Assembly (NCBI GenBank): GCA_029240815.1
Contig: JARDZO010000116.1
Location: 1 to 16,120 of the forward strand
Origin: Brevibacillus sp.
Lineage (GTDB): Bacteria; Bacillota; Bacilli; Brevibacillales; Brevibacillaceae
Direction: 5' to 3'
DNA length: 16,120 bases
Program-made: the position numbers and the translations under genes
Notes under the pieces: model-generated
Told to the model about the DNA's origin: nothing
Seen by the model: only the letters and a program-made list of their open reading frames with translations
Database searches by the model: none
Shown here: in pieces, positions 1 through 7,001 of the stretch
Layout: each line of letters starts with the position of its first letter
Position numbering within the stretch: position 1 is the first letter of the stretch

Positions 1-29
1 GTATGGCGCCAGCCACGATAGTCAATCAA
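1..29 (-). CDS. pcrB: PcrB (heptaprenylglyceryl phosphate synthase), N-terminal fragment at window edge
   Basis: Only the first nine codons and part of a tenth are inside the window. They begin at a TTG (29-27) and read MIDYRGWRH. An AGGAGG ribosome binding site lies on the minus strand at 44-39, 9 nt before the TTG. Bacillus subtilis PcrB begins with a similar W-[KR]-H motif about eight residues in. B. subtilis also has the order yerB-yerC-pcrB-pcrA-ligA, which is what the two upstream genes predict. PcrB makes the heptaprenylglyceryl phosphate ether lipid precursor. The call rests on a short match plus synteny, so it is an inference; the rest of the gene lies outside the window. It should be cotranscribed with yerC, whose stop is 18 nt upstream. 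Confidence 0.6.
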
Positions 30-47
30 CGATGCCTGCCTCCTACT

Positions 48-338
48 CTATTTGCCGATCCGCTCCAGCGCCATTTGATATCCGTCATTGCCGTAGTTCA
101 AGCAGCGCTTTACACGGGAAATCGTAGCCGTACTGGCCCCGGTCTCAGCCTCAATCTGGTTGTAGGTAAAGCCTTTTCGCAGCATGCGTGCTACTTCCAG
201 ACGCTGAGCGAGCGACTGCATCTCATTTACCGTGCAAAGATCGTCGAAAAATTGATAGCATTCTTCCATGGTTTCCAAGGAAAGAACCGCTTCGAACAGT
301 TGCTCAATTCCCTTACCCTTCAGTTTTTCCAGTTGCAT
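48..338 (-). CDS. yerC: YerC, TrpR-family DNA-binding protein
   Basis: A 96-residue small cytoplasmic protein of the YerC/YecD branch of the TrpR-like helix-turn-helix family. The N-terminal half (about 1-45) is helical. The recognition region is about residues 46-80, with QRLEVARMLRKGFTYNQIEA followed by ETGASTATISRVKR, a typical second and third helix of a TrpR-type HTH. The ATG at 338 has a GGGGTG Shine-Dalgarno 7 nt upstream. The length is close to the roughly 100 residues usual for the family. It follows yerB by 115 bp on the same strand and precedes pcrB, as in B. subtilis. No tryptophan operon is nearby, so the TrpR name refers to fold, not to ligand. Targets and effector are not known from the sequence. 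Confidence 0.93.
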   Translation of the reverse strand: MQLEKLKGKGIEQLFEAVLSLETMEECYQFFDDLCTVNEMQSLAQRLEVARMLRKGFTYNQIEAETGASTATISRVKRCLNYGNDGYQMALERIGK

Positions 339-453
339 ATTTATTCACCCCGTTATCGGATCCAGTTCCGGTTTCTCACTGTACAATTTTTAAGCGTTAA
401 AGCCTTCATGAATTATCTTAGAAGAAACCGTCGTGGTCTGCAACCCTTTCTTC

Positions 454-1509
454 CTACTGGAACTTTAGAGTCTGTGCCAAACCGGGGGAGGTGGGGAGGA
501 TCTCTATCCATGTATTTCCTGGCAAGAGCGGCATCTCCTCTGTAAGCGCTGCATCCGAATAAGCGCGAATTACACCGTTACTGCGCTTCCACTTGATTTT
601 GCGGGCTTTTCCTTGCTGAAACAAGTACCCATCTCCAGGACCGACGACATCCACCTGACGTCGTCCTTCGTTATCCAGTACACGGTGTTTGGTAGCAATC
701 ACCAGAAGATTCGTCGTAGAGAGCTGCTTGTTGTCGCTGAGATCTACGTGCGGTTTGCCGGCTGTATAACGCATGTATTCCTTTTCATTTTCGTCGTAGA
801 CAAAGCCAGCTTTGTTCAGGGAGTGGAAGGTGAGATCGACCTTAGTCGCAGGTTCGCCTTCCGTGATGACAGCATCTGCAGGGAGGAACGTAAAATGCGG
901 AACCTCCGAAGTTGTCCTCATATTTTTATCTTGCATGGCTTGTTTTAAGAGTTCTGGCTTGGTGTACAGGTTATGCGGCGCTTTTCGGAAGTTCTCACGC
1001 CAGAAATAGCGGCCATTGGGAATTTCATCAAGGTGACTGTAATCAGAGCGAGCTAGAGTCGTGAGAGCTTCTTGACTTCCCCCTGCATGCACGAGGACAG
1101 CGTCGAATCCGATCCCGATTTGGATAAAATAGGGACGTATGCTCCGTACAGGACCGATTATGTCTGGCTCCTGACTTTGGAATATCGAGAGGAGGCGCGT
1201 CATCTCCCCTTCCGCCAGCACTTCATAAATCATATCCGCTTTGCTGATCCCTGATTGCGGGCGAGCAGGCGGTGCATTGTTGATCATCACCATAATGGGG
1301 CGTTTGCTGTCCAGGCGTTCCTGACTCCCGAGTCCAGTCAAAGGTGCCGTATACGGGTACTGAGTGGGCTCTACAGGCTGAGGAGTTTGCACGATCGGAG
1401 CGGGCGGCTCCGGGGCTGGCTTGGGCTGTGTCTCGACAGGTTTGCCGGTACAAGCAGTGAGCAGCAGCAAGGATAGCAGCATAAGAGACGATGGAATGCG
1501 TCGTTGCAT
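454..1509 (-). CDS. yerB: YerB-like lipoprotein (DUF3048)
   Basis: A 351-residue predicted lipoprotein. I start it at the ATG at 1509 rather than the upstream in-frame TTG at 1527, because AAGGAG sits 7-8 nt before the 1509 ATG and the protein then begins directly with a signal peptide. The signal peptide is MQRR, a leucine-rich core and the lipobox LTAC, with the acylated cysteine at residue 20. A proline-rich linker follows (about 24-50), as expected for a tether to the outer membrane face. The remainder matches the DUF3048 family (YerB) in its two parts: an N-terminal part rich in conserved stretches such as RPIMVMINNAPPARPQSG and GPVRSIRPYF, and a C-terminal part containing VDLTFHS and KRSNGVIRAY. 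The function is not established. It is the first gene of the yerB-yerC-pcrB cluster and is divergent from cssRS. Confidence 0.93.
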   Translation of the reverse strand: MQRRIPSSLMLLSLLLLTACTGKPVETQPKPAPEPPAPIVQTPQPVEPTQYPYTAPLTGLGSQERLDSKRPIMVMINNAPPARPQSGISKADMIYEVLAEGEMTRLLSIFQSQEPDIIGPVRSIRPYFIQIGIGFDAVLVHAGGSQEALTTLARSDYSHLDEIPNGRYFWRENFRKAPHNLYTKPELLKQAMQDKNMRTTSEVPHFTFLPADAVITEGEPATKVDLTFHSLNKAGFVYDENEKEYMRYTAGKPHVDLSDNKQLSTTNLLVIATKHRVLDNEGRRQVDVVGPGDGYLFQQGKARKIKWKRSNGVIRAYSDAALTEEMPLLPGNTWIEILPTSPGLAQTLKFQ

Positions 1510-1637
1510 GGAATCGCTCCTTTCCAATATTCTGGGATGGTTTCCCTAACTCTTTTCGCGAGGCTCACAGGGAATCCTGCTTCCACACGTTTTCCACGAT
1601 TCTCTTACGTGACTGCCACACAAGCCCAATTTTCCTA

Positions 1638-1646
1638 TGCTACAAT
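1638..1646 (+). promoter_or_regulatory. Extended -10 promoter of the cssRS operon
   Basis: The sequence TGCTACAAT is a TGN-extended -10 element (TACAAT is 5 of 6 to the consensus) 43 nt before the cssR start. There is no convincing -35 at 16-18 bp, which is compatible with an extended -10 promoter or one needing an activator. In B. subtilis the css operon is reported to be autoregulated, so activation by phosphorylated CssR is possible. This is a sequence-based prediction. Confidence 0.5.
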
Positions 1647-1653
1647 AAAAACA

Positions 1654-1665
1654 GTTATATATAAC
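1654..1665. promoter_or_regulatory. Perfect 12-bp palindrome at the predicted cssR transcription start
   Basis: GTTATATATAAC is a perfect palindrome. It lies 7 bp downstream of the predicted -10, so it covers the expected transcription start and early leader. It could be an operator or simply AT-rich promoter melting sequence. No protein can be assigned. Confidence 0.3.
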
Positions 1666-1688
1666 AGATGCAAAGCGAGGGATGAATC

Positions 1689-2390
1689 ATGAATACCCCT
1701 TACCTCGTCTATCTGGTGGACGATGAAACCAACCTTTTAGATTTGTTGCAATCCTACCTGCAAAGCGCTGGCTTACAGGTGAAGGCCTTTTCCAGCGGGA
1801 CTGACGTACTGCCCTATCTCGACGAGGAACTGCAGCCTCATCTCTGGATCCTCGACATCATGATGCCGGACATCGACGGCTACGAGCTATTGCGGCTCAT
1901 CCGCGAGAAATCCAATGTTCCGATCATCTTCATCTCTGCACGCGACCAAGACGTGGATAAGATCATCGGGCTCGAACTGGGCAGCGACGATTACTTGGCG
2001 AAGCCATTTCTCCCGCGAGAATTGGTCATCCGCGCAAAGAAATTGCTTCAGCGCACCTATGAAAAGCCAGGCACGGCACCTGTTCAATCCCAGACCTTTC
2101 AGGATTGGGTAAATGTGGGTCCTTACATGATCTCAGAAAAAGGGAGACAAGTAAAAGAAGGAGACGAACTGATCGATCTGACCACCAAGGAATTCGAGTT
2201 GATCGTCTACCTCCTGCATAACCAAGGATTGGCGCTGAATCGGGAGCAAATTCTCACGTCGATCTGGGGAGAGGATTACATCGGTTCAGACAGGGCTGTA
2301 GACGATCTCGTCAAACGAATCCGCAAAAAAATGACTAAATTCCCGTTGGAGACAGTCTACGGATTTGGCTACCGGATGACGCGTATATGA
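1689..2390 (+). CDS. cssR: CssR-type response regulator (OmpR family)
   Basis: A 233-residue two-domain response regulator. The receiver domain (about 4-120) has the acidic pair D11-D12, the phosphoacceptor D56 in LWILDIMMPDIDGYELL, S83 in FISARD and K105 in YLAKPFLPRE. The winged-helix domain (about 140-233) has LTTKEFELIVYLL and ends with ETVYGFGYRM. Stretches such as LWILDIM, FISARD, LGLELGS-like IGLELGSDDY and VVDDLV-like AVDDLVKRIRKKM are close to B. subtilis CssR, which activates the quality-control proteases HtrA and HtrB under secretion stress. The ATG is preceded by GAGGG at about 7 nt. The cssS start overlaps its stop (ATGA), indicating coupled translation. No htrA-like target gene is in the window, so assignment as the functional CssR is by similarity only. 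Confidence 0.85.
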   Translation: MNTPYLVYLVDDETNLLDLLQSYLQSAGLQVKAFSSGTDVLPYLDEELQPHLWILDIMMPDIDGYELLRLIREKSNVPIIFISARDQDVDKIIGLELGSDDYLAKPFLPRELVIRAKKLLQRTYEKPGTAPVQSQTFQDWVNVGPYMISEKGRQVKEGDELIDLTTKEFELIVYLLHNQGLALNREQILTSIWGEDYIGSDRAVDDLVKRIRKKMTKFPLETVYGFGYRMTRI

Positions 2391-3787
2391 GCAAATTCCT
2401 GCTGAAAAACCTGCCGCTCTCCCGGCAGATTCTCATTTTGTTCATGATCCTGACCAGCGTGCTGGGCATCGGGCTCGGAGTCGGCTACCCGCTCGCCGTC
2501 AAACAATACCTGGTCTCCAACACTTACTCGCTCCTCGAAGACGAGTTTTACACACTGTCGGAGCACATTACTTTTAATGAAAACAATGAGCTGCTTCCGG
2601 TACCTGCTGCGGCTCCCTACTTTTTGCAATTGCTCTTATCCCGCTATGAATATTCGTTTGATATGATCGTTTACGCAGAAAATGGGAAAGAACTGGGCAG
2701 CCGGAGCACCGAACGGATTCCTTTTAGCGATAGCAGGGAACTGTTTGCCAAAGCAACTGCTCATCCGAATAATCAGCTACAGCACGGTACGCTTGATCGT
2801 GGGGACGAGAGCTATTTGTTCGTCAGCAAACGGATGGACTATCACGGATTTCCTTACTATATGGTCCTTTTTTCAAAAGAACAGGAGCTCAATCAGATCA
2901 ATTCCATCTTGACCCGCCAGTTCTTGCTGGTCTTTAGCCTCCTGCTTTTAGTGAGCTGGCTGTTGGCGATCTGGTTCAGTGGATATTTGAGCAAGCCGCT
3001 GCGCAGTCTGGACGAGCTCTGCAAAAAAATCGCCCGCCGCCAATTCGATATCCCGCTCACCATGGACCGTGGCGATGAGATTGGTCAGCTGGCACGTTCG
3101 TTTGATACGATGAAGAATCAATTGAAGGAATACGACGAGTCCCAGCGACATTTCGTTCAAAATATCTCCCATGAATTGAAGACACCGATCATGGCGATCC
3201 AAGGCTACACACAGGGTCTTCTGGAAGGGGTATTTCAAGGGCCGCAGGCTGAAAAGGGACTGACCATTATCATGGAAGAGAGCAAGCGGCTGGAGAAGGT
3301 CGTAGGCCAGCTCTTGTATTTAACCAAGATCGAGTCGGTCTCCCAGATGATGCAAATGGGACGCGTCGATCTGGCAGAGATGATGCATCTCCTCAAGCAG
3401 CGGCTCTCGGTATTAAACCCGAGTGTCGAATGGGAGCTGAACCTGCCACCTGAGCTGATTGTCAAGGCGGATGGTGAGCAATTGAGTACGGCCTTTGTCA
3501 ACATCATGGAGAACCAGCTGCGCTACGCCAAGAGCCGCCTCATGATCACTGGCAGAATGATCGGCAAAAACGCTGTGATCAGCATCGCCAACGACGGTCC
3601 GCCGATCGAAGAAGCGCTGCTCCCCCACCTGTTCCAGCGGTTTCGGAAAGGGAAATCCGGCAAGCATGGACTGGGATTGGCGATTGCACGGGCCGTTTTC
3701 GAGGCACATACAGGCACCATCGTTGCCCGTAACGATCCGGATGGACCTTGCTTTACCATGACGATACCTGTGGAGTTCAAAGGATAG
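2387..3787 (+). CDS. cssS: CssS-type membrane sensor histidine kinase
   Basis: A 466-residue sensor kinase. The first membrane segment spans about residues 13-38, an extracytoplasmic sensor domain of about 140 residues follows, and the second membrane segment lies at about 178-200. A HAMP linker (about 201-252) leads to the dimerisation domain with the phosphoacceptor H262 in NISHELKTP. The ATPase domain has the N box NIMENQLRYA (N376), NDGPP (G1 box, D403) and the glycine-rich GKHGLGLAIA (425-434). The features NISHELKTPIMAIQGYTQG, LYLTKIES and ENQLRYA resemble B. subtilis CssS, which senses misfolded secreted protein at the membrane. The kinase overlaps cssR by 4 bp, so the two are one operon. 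The sensor domain is not conserved enough by eye to prove the same stimulus. Confidence 0.85.
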   Translation: MSKFLLKNLPLSRQILILFMILTSVLGIGLGVGYPLAVKQYLVSNTYSLLEDEFYTLSEHITFNENNELLPVPAAAPYFLQLLLSRYEYSFDMIVYAENGKELGSRSTERIPFSDSRELFAKATAHPNNQLQHGTLDRGDESYLFVSKRMDYHGFPYYMVLFSKEQELNQINSILTRQFLLVFSLLLLVSWLLAIWFSGYLSKPLRSLDELCKKIARRQFDIPLTMDRGDEIGQLARSFDTMKNQLKEYDESQRHFVQNISHELKTPIMAIQGYTQGLLEGVFQGPQAEKGLTIIMEESKRLEKVVGQLLYLTKIESVSQMMQMGRVDLAEMMHLLKQRLSVLNPSVEWELNLPPELIVKADGEQLSTAFVNIMENQLRYAKSRLMITGRMIGKNAVISIANDGPPIEEALLPHLFQRFRKGKSGKHGLGLAIARAVFEAHTGTIVARNDPDGPCFTMTIPVEFKG

Positions 3788-3799
3788 GCTGCAAAGAGA

Positions 3800-3825
3800 A
3801 ATCCCCTTTCGATGGAGAGGGGATT
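3800..3825. terminator. Hairpin immediately after cssS
   Basis: AATCCCCTTTC and GAGAGGGGATT can form an 11-bp stem with one G-U pair and a GATG loop, 12 bp after the cssS stop. On the plus strand it is not followed by a T run (CAGTCTG). On the minus strand it is followed by TCTCTTT, so it resembles a terminator more for a minus-strand transcript. Orientation and activity are uncertain. Confidence 0.45.
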
Positions 3826-3854
3826 CAGTCTGTCGGGAAAGTAGCTGTCGTGGG

Positions 3855-3938
3855 GAGAAGCCTGTTTCCATGCTGCGCTCCAGGCTACGTCCTGCAAGGG
3901 AGTGTTGACTGTCCGCTCCGCCTGGAAACAGTCTTCTC
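3855..3938. repeat. 84-bp imperfect palindrome with 16-bp arms
   Basis: The arm GAGAAGCCTGTTTCCA (3855-3870) is the reverse complement of TGGAAACAGTCTTCTC (3923-3938) at 15 of 16 positions. The 52 bases between contain smaller dyads, for example CAGG and CCTG at 3881-3894 and GGAG with CTCC nearby. No open frame of interest covers it. It could be a dispersed intergenic element or a structured RNA; on the minus strand it would be followed by the hairpin at 3800-3825. I do not recognise a named family. Confidence 0.6.
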
Positions 3939-3990
3939 TTGCCAACTAATCCTACTCAACGCGCTTTTTTAAACCATAATCCCCTATTGC

Positions 3991-4018
3991 AAAGGCCCCT
4001 TGATGGAAAGGGGCCTTT
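3991..4018. terminator. Bidirectional-type terminator hairpin between cssS and the dinB remnant
   Basis: AAAGGCCCCTT (3991-4001) and AAGGGGCCTTT (4008-4018) form a perfect 11-bp GC-rich stem with a GATGGA loop. The right arm runs into TTTT on the plus strand, and the left arm gives TTT on the minus strand. The site is 200 bp after cssS and 27 bp after the stop of the decayed minus-strand dinB gene, so it may once have served both. Confidence 0.7.
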
Positions 4019-4044
4019 TAAACGTCTTACGTATTCGACTCAAG

Positions 4045-4532
4045 TTATTCTATCCGTGGAAGAATCAACTGCCTGCCAATCACATTCGCAGACACCGGCT
4101 TTTTGCCCATCTCTCGTGCCCAGATGGACAACTGTCCGAAATGATGAATTTGGTGAGCGATTACGTGGCGAACCACTTCACCCCAAGCGTCTGTTGATTC
4201 GCTACCACCATGCCGAGGGTCGTAAGAAATCCTCTACCGAGGCCTGTTCATGGAGGAGCGACCGCGTTTTAGTGGAAAGTTTTCATGCGCTCCAGAATTC
4301 CTAAGCGCACACGCTTATAGATTCTTACTCGTTAAAAAGGCTGGCATTCCATGCTGTCATCCCACGCTAAAACGAACGCCTCCACTTCTGGACGGTATTT
4401 GGCATCCAGCATGCGGACTTGCTCCAGGCTACGGTGATGGTCAAAGTCGTCCTGGATATCCGGTTTTCCTTGCAGGGAGCGAATCCAGCTCCATTCGACA
4501 TCGATGATATGATACTCCCCTCTCTTTTCGCT
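4045..4532 (-). pseudogene. Decayed DinB-family gene, 5'-truncated and frameshifted
   Basis: Two open minus-strand segments encode separate parts of a DinB/YizA-type four-helix metal-binding protein. The upstream segment (4532-4332) reads EYHIIDVEWSWIRSLQGKP and continues through FDHHRSLEQVRML and FVLAWDDSME to a premature stop at 4334. The downstream segment (4233-4045) contains DAWGEVVRHVIAHQIHHFGQ and then LSIWAREMGKKPVSANVIGR. That is the conserved DinB C-terminus with its HxxxH metal-ligand motif. The roughly 100 bases between contain stops in all three frames, with LHEQASVEDFL in another frame suggesting at least one frameshift. There is no ATG, GTG or TTG before the first conserved block: its frame opens at a TAG (4535-4533) directly behind the GNAT stop. 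The N-terminal 35-45 residues of the family are missing, most simply explained by deletion. The family assignment is by recognition of motifs. Confidence 0.8.
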
Positions 4533-4536
4533 CTAT

Positions 4537-5322
4537 CTACCACTGGAACGTGACAAAGGCATATCGTTCCACGGTCGTAAACCCGAGCTTTTCATAGATG
4601 CGGATCGCTGCTTTATTATCGGCAAAGACAAACAGGTACACGTTCGGCGACTTTTGCAGCCCGATCCGGCAGATGTCCGAGGTAATTTGTATGCCCAATC
4701 CCCTGTTGCGGTATTCTGCTGCCGTTCCGATGTTGCCGATTTCTACGAAGTCATTCTCATAGACATGGAAGCCAGCCATCGCGATCAGTTCACCCTCTTC
4801 GGATTCTAGCGCGATGTGCGGCATTTCCCTTACCTCTTCGGCCCGGAAGCTAAGCATGCCGATCGCGGACGCAAGCTCTTCAGCCGCATTTCCCTTTACC
4901 TCCTCGATCAGGAAAGACTCTCCGCGAGGCAAAAGCCTGTCCGGATCGTTCAGCTTCATCAGAAGCATGGTTTTTCTCTCGAGAACATGAAGAATCTCCA
5001 AGCGCTCTACACACGATTCCGCTGCCGTGAGAACTCCCTGCCTTTCAGACCCGTCGTCCCCTCCGAGCCTTGCCCGAAAATCTTCCAGCATCCATTTCAG
5101 CGAATACGTACCTTTTGCTTCTGCTAGATGAAAGGTGAACGCATGAAAAGGCATTCCCTGCAAGTACGAGCCCGCCGCCTCCCATCCCTGATCACCAGTC
5201 TCTACGAGCGTGAGGCTCCGATCCGCTCGCAGTCGTAAATTGCCATAGAAAATATATGCTTTCTCCAGTTCCATTTGTTCGAGCAATTGAATTTGTTCAA
5301 AAAGATTGAGAGATTTTAGCAA
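4537..5322 (-). CDS. GNAT-family N-acetyltransferase with an uncharacterised N-terminal half
   Basis: A 261-residue protein. The C-terminal half (about 130-261) is a GNAT domain. It has the acetyl-CoA pyrophosphate-binding motif RNRGLG (205-210; pattern R/Q-x-x-G-x-G/A) after the strand FVEIGNIGT, and the closing motif NVYLFVFADNKAAIRIYEKL with GF. The N-terminal half (about 1-125) has no motif I recognise. The start is a TTG at 5322 with GGCGGAG 7 nt upstream on the minus strand; no better ATG lies before the conserved region. The acceptor substrate is unknown. It is divergent from the IMP dehydrogenase gene (101 bp apart), and its stop abuts the dinB remnant. Confidence 0.85.
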   Translation of the reverse strand: MLKSLNLFEQIQLLEQMELEKAYIFYGNLRLRADRSLTLVETGDQGWEAAGSYLQGMPFHAFTFHLAEAKGTYSLKWMLEDFRARLGGDDGSERQGVLTAAESCVERLEILHVLERKTMLLMKLNDPDRLLPRGESFLIEEVKGNAAEELASAIGMLSFRAEEVREMPHIALESEEGELIAMAGFHVYENDFVEIGNIGTAAEYRNRGLGIQITSDICRIGLQKSPNVYLFVFADNKAAIRIYEKLGFTTVERYAFVTFQW

Positions 5323-5349
5323 GAAAACACTCCGCCTTTCGATTCCCTA

Positions 5350-5388
5350 TTGACGTTATTGCGTTTTCACGGTTACCATGAGTAAAAT
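5350..5388 (+). promoter_or_regulatory. Candidate sigma-A promoter of the IMP dehydrogenase gene
   Basis: Two overlapping arrangements are possible. TTGACG (5350-5355) with TACCAT (5374-5379) has an 18-bp spacer. TTGCGT (5359-5364) with TAAAAT (5383-5388) also has an 18-bp spacer. Both lie 35-75 bp before the GTG start. I cannot tell which is used, and no purine-box operator or riboswitch is evident in this short leader. Confidence 0.35.
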
Positions 5389-5423
5389 TCTCTAATAAAT
5401 AGATTTCATAGGAGGAGAGAGTA

Positions 5424-6926
5424 GTGGCTTTTTATTACACAGAACCATCTCGGACGTTCAACGAGTTTTTGTTGCTTCCTAACCTCACCACAAAGGAATG
5501 CACTCCACAAAATGTTGACCTTTCCACCCCAATCACCAAATTTAAAAAGGGCGAAAAGCCTGCCATCTCACTAAACATACCGTTCTCATCTGCAGTCATG
5601 CAAGCTGTATCCGACCATCATATGGCGGTGGCTTTGGCTCAATGTGGCGGTATTTCATTTATCTTCGGCTCTCAGTCCATCGAGAGTCAAGCTACCATGG
5701 TCCGCAAAGCAAAAGCATACAAGGCAGGCTTCGTCGTCAGTCGCTCCAATCTGACCCCTGGCCACACCCTGAAAGATATCTTGGATCTGAAAGAACAAAC
5801 CGGCCACTCTACAGTCGCGATCACAGAAGATGGTTCTGCAAAAGGCAAACTGCTGGGTATCGTCACTGGCCGCGATTACCGGATCAGCCGTGACTCACTG
5901 GATAAGCCTGTCAGCGAAATCATGACGCCTTTCTCCTCCCTGATCTACGGCAAGTCCGGCCTCTCCCTCTCCGAAGCGAATGACCTGATCTGGGAGCACA
6001 AGCTAAACTGTCTGCCAATTGTTGACGAGAACCAGAACTTGGACTTCCTCGTATTCCGCAAAGACTACGATTCTCGCAAAAACAATCCGCATTCCTTGCT
6101 GGATGCCAACAAGAGCTACATCGTCGGTGCCGGGATCAACACGAAGGACTACAAGGAACGGGTACCTGCTCTGGTGGAAGCAGGCGTAGATGTTCTCGTG
6201 ATCGACTCCTCGGATGGCTTTAGCGAATGGCAAGCCGAAACTGTCCAATATGTAAAAGAAAACTTCAACAACGTCTACATCGGTGCAGGTAACGTAGTCG
6301 ACAAGGAAGGCTTCCGCTATCTGGTCGAGTCCGGAGCTGACTTTATTAAGGTAGGGATCGGCGGCGGTTCTATTTGTATCACTCGTGAACAAAAAGGGAT
6401 CGGCCGCGGTCAAGCATCTGCAGTGATCGAAGTAGCAGCTGCGCGTGACGAATACTTCAAAGAGACTGGCATTTACGTTCCGATCTGCTCCGATGGCGGG
6501 ATCGTCCATGATTACCACGTGACGCTCGCACTAGCCATGGGTGCCGATTTCGTCATGCTGGGTCGTTACTTCGCCCGCTTCGACGAGAGCCCGACCAAAA
6601 AAGTGAAGATCGGGAACAACTTCGTGAAAGAGTATTGGGGAGAAGGCTCCAACCGCGCCCGCAACTGGCAGCGTTACGACTCAGGCGGCAAACAAAGCCT
6701 GGTGTTCGAGGAAGGCGTAGACTCCTATGTTCCATACGCGGGAAGCCTGCGCGAAAACATGGACCGGACCCTCCACAAAATCAAATCAACGATGTGCAAC
6801 TGCGGTTCGCTCTCTATTGAAGAATTGCAGCAAAAAGCCCGCATCACGCTCGTATCCGCGACTTCCCTGGTGGAAGGCGGCGCGCATGATGTCATCCTGA
6901 AAGAAAGCAGCATGGCTGCCGAATAA
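5424..6926 (+). CDS. IMP dehydrogenase, Tritrichomonas-like type
   Basis: A 500-residue enzyme converting IMP and NAD+ to XMP and NADH, the committed step of guanine nucleotide synthesis. The fold is a TIM barrel with an inserted CBS-type region (about 105-220). Visible active-site parts are D261 in VIDSSDG, the K+ and IMP loop [11 protein letters not shown] with nucleophile C318, the flap YWGEGS (404-409), the R417-Y418 pair in NWQRYD, and E430. The canonical bacterial loop GIGPGSICTTR and flap YRGMGS are replaced by [20 protein letters not shown] and [15 protein letters not shown]. This is the pattern I recall for the Tritrichomonas foetus enzyme (503 residues; C319, R418, Y419), which also shares an N-terminus close to TFNE-LL-P-L. 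The start is GTG with GGAGGAG 6-7 nt upstream. I give no symbol because a separate canonical guaB could exist elsewhere. Function is confident; its physiological role as a main or second IMPDH is not known. Confidence 0.93.
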   Translation: MAFYYTEPSRTFNEFLLLPNLTTKECTPQNVDLSTPITKFKKGEKPAISLNIPFSSAVMQAVSDHHMAVALAQCGGISFIFGSQSIESQATMVRKAKAYKAGFVVSRSNLTPGHTLKDILDLKEQTGHSTVAITEDGSAKGKLLGIVTGRDYRISRDSLDKPVSEIMTPFSSLIYGKSGLSLSEANDLIWEHKLNCLPIVDENQNLDFLVFRKDYDSRKNNPHSLLDANKSYIVGAGINTKDYKERVPALVEAGVDVLVIDSSDGFSEWQAETVQYVKENFNNVYIGAGNVVDKEGFRYLVESGADFIKVGIGGGSICITREQKGIGRGQASAVIEVAAARDEYFKETGIYVPICSDGGIVHDYHVTLALAMGADFVMLGRYFARFDESPTKKVKIGNNFVKEYWGEGSNRARNWQRYDSGGKQSLVFEEGVDSYVPYAGSLRENMDRTLHKIKSTMCNCGSLSIEELQQKARITLVSATSLVEGGAHDVILKESSMAAE

Positions 6927-6943
6927 TCACTGCCTTGTTTTCA

Positions 6944-6986
6944 AAAACGATCCTCTCCCGCTTAGCTCGTGGTGAGGATCGTTTTT
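6944..6986. terminator. Strong bidirectional Rho-independent terminator between convergent genes
   Basis: AAAAACGATCCTC (6944-6956) and GAGGATCGTTTTT (6974-6986) form a perfect 13-bp stem around a 17-nt loop. T runs flank it in both directions, with CTTTGTCTTT following on the plus strand. It lies between the ends of the IMP dehydrogenase and the aldo/keto reductase genes and should stop both. Confidence 0.9.
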
Positions 6987-7001
6987 CTTTGTCTTTGGGG
7001 A

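Noticed and set aside
362..450. Possible separate promoter for yerC between yerB and yerC
   Set aside because: The best -35/-10 pair on the minus strand (TTGCAG, 17 bp, TAAGAT) matches the consensus at only 3 and 4 of 6 positions, too weak to list.
4254..4292. Inverted repeat GGAGCG with CGCTCC inside the dinB remnant
   Set aside because: Only 6-bp arms about 27 bases apart in a decayed coding region; no terminator T run and no sign of an inserted element.
3939..4304. Plus-strand open frames across the region after cssS
   Set aside because: They run over a terminator hairpin and antisense to the dinB remnant, show no recognisable motifs and lack ribosome binding sites.
3877..4433. A 13-base direct repeat GCTCCAGGCTACG at 3877-3889 and 4421-4433
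   Set aside because: In 16 kb one or two 13-base matches are expected by chance, the flanks do not match, and the second copy lies in dinB-derived coding sequence.
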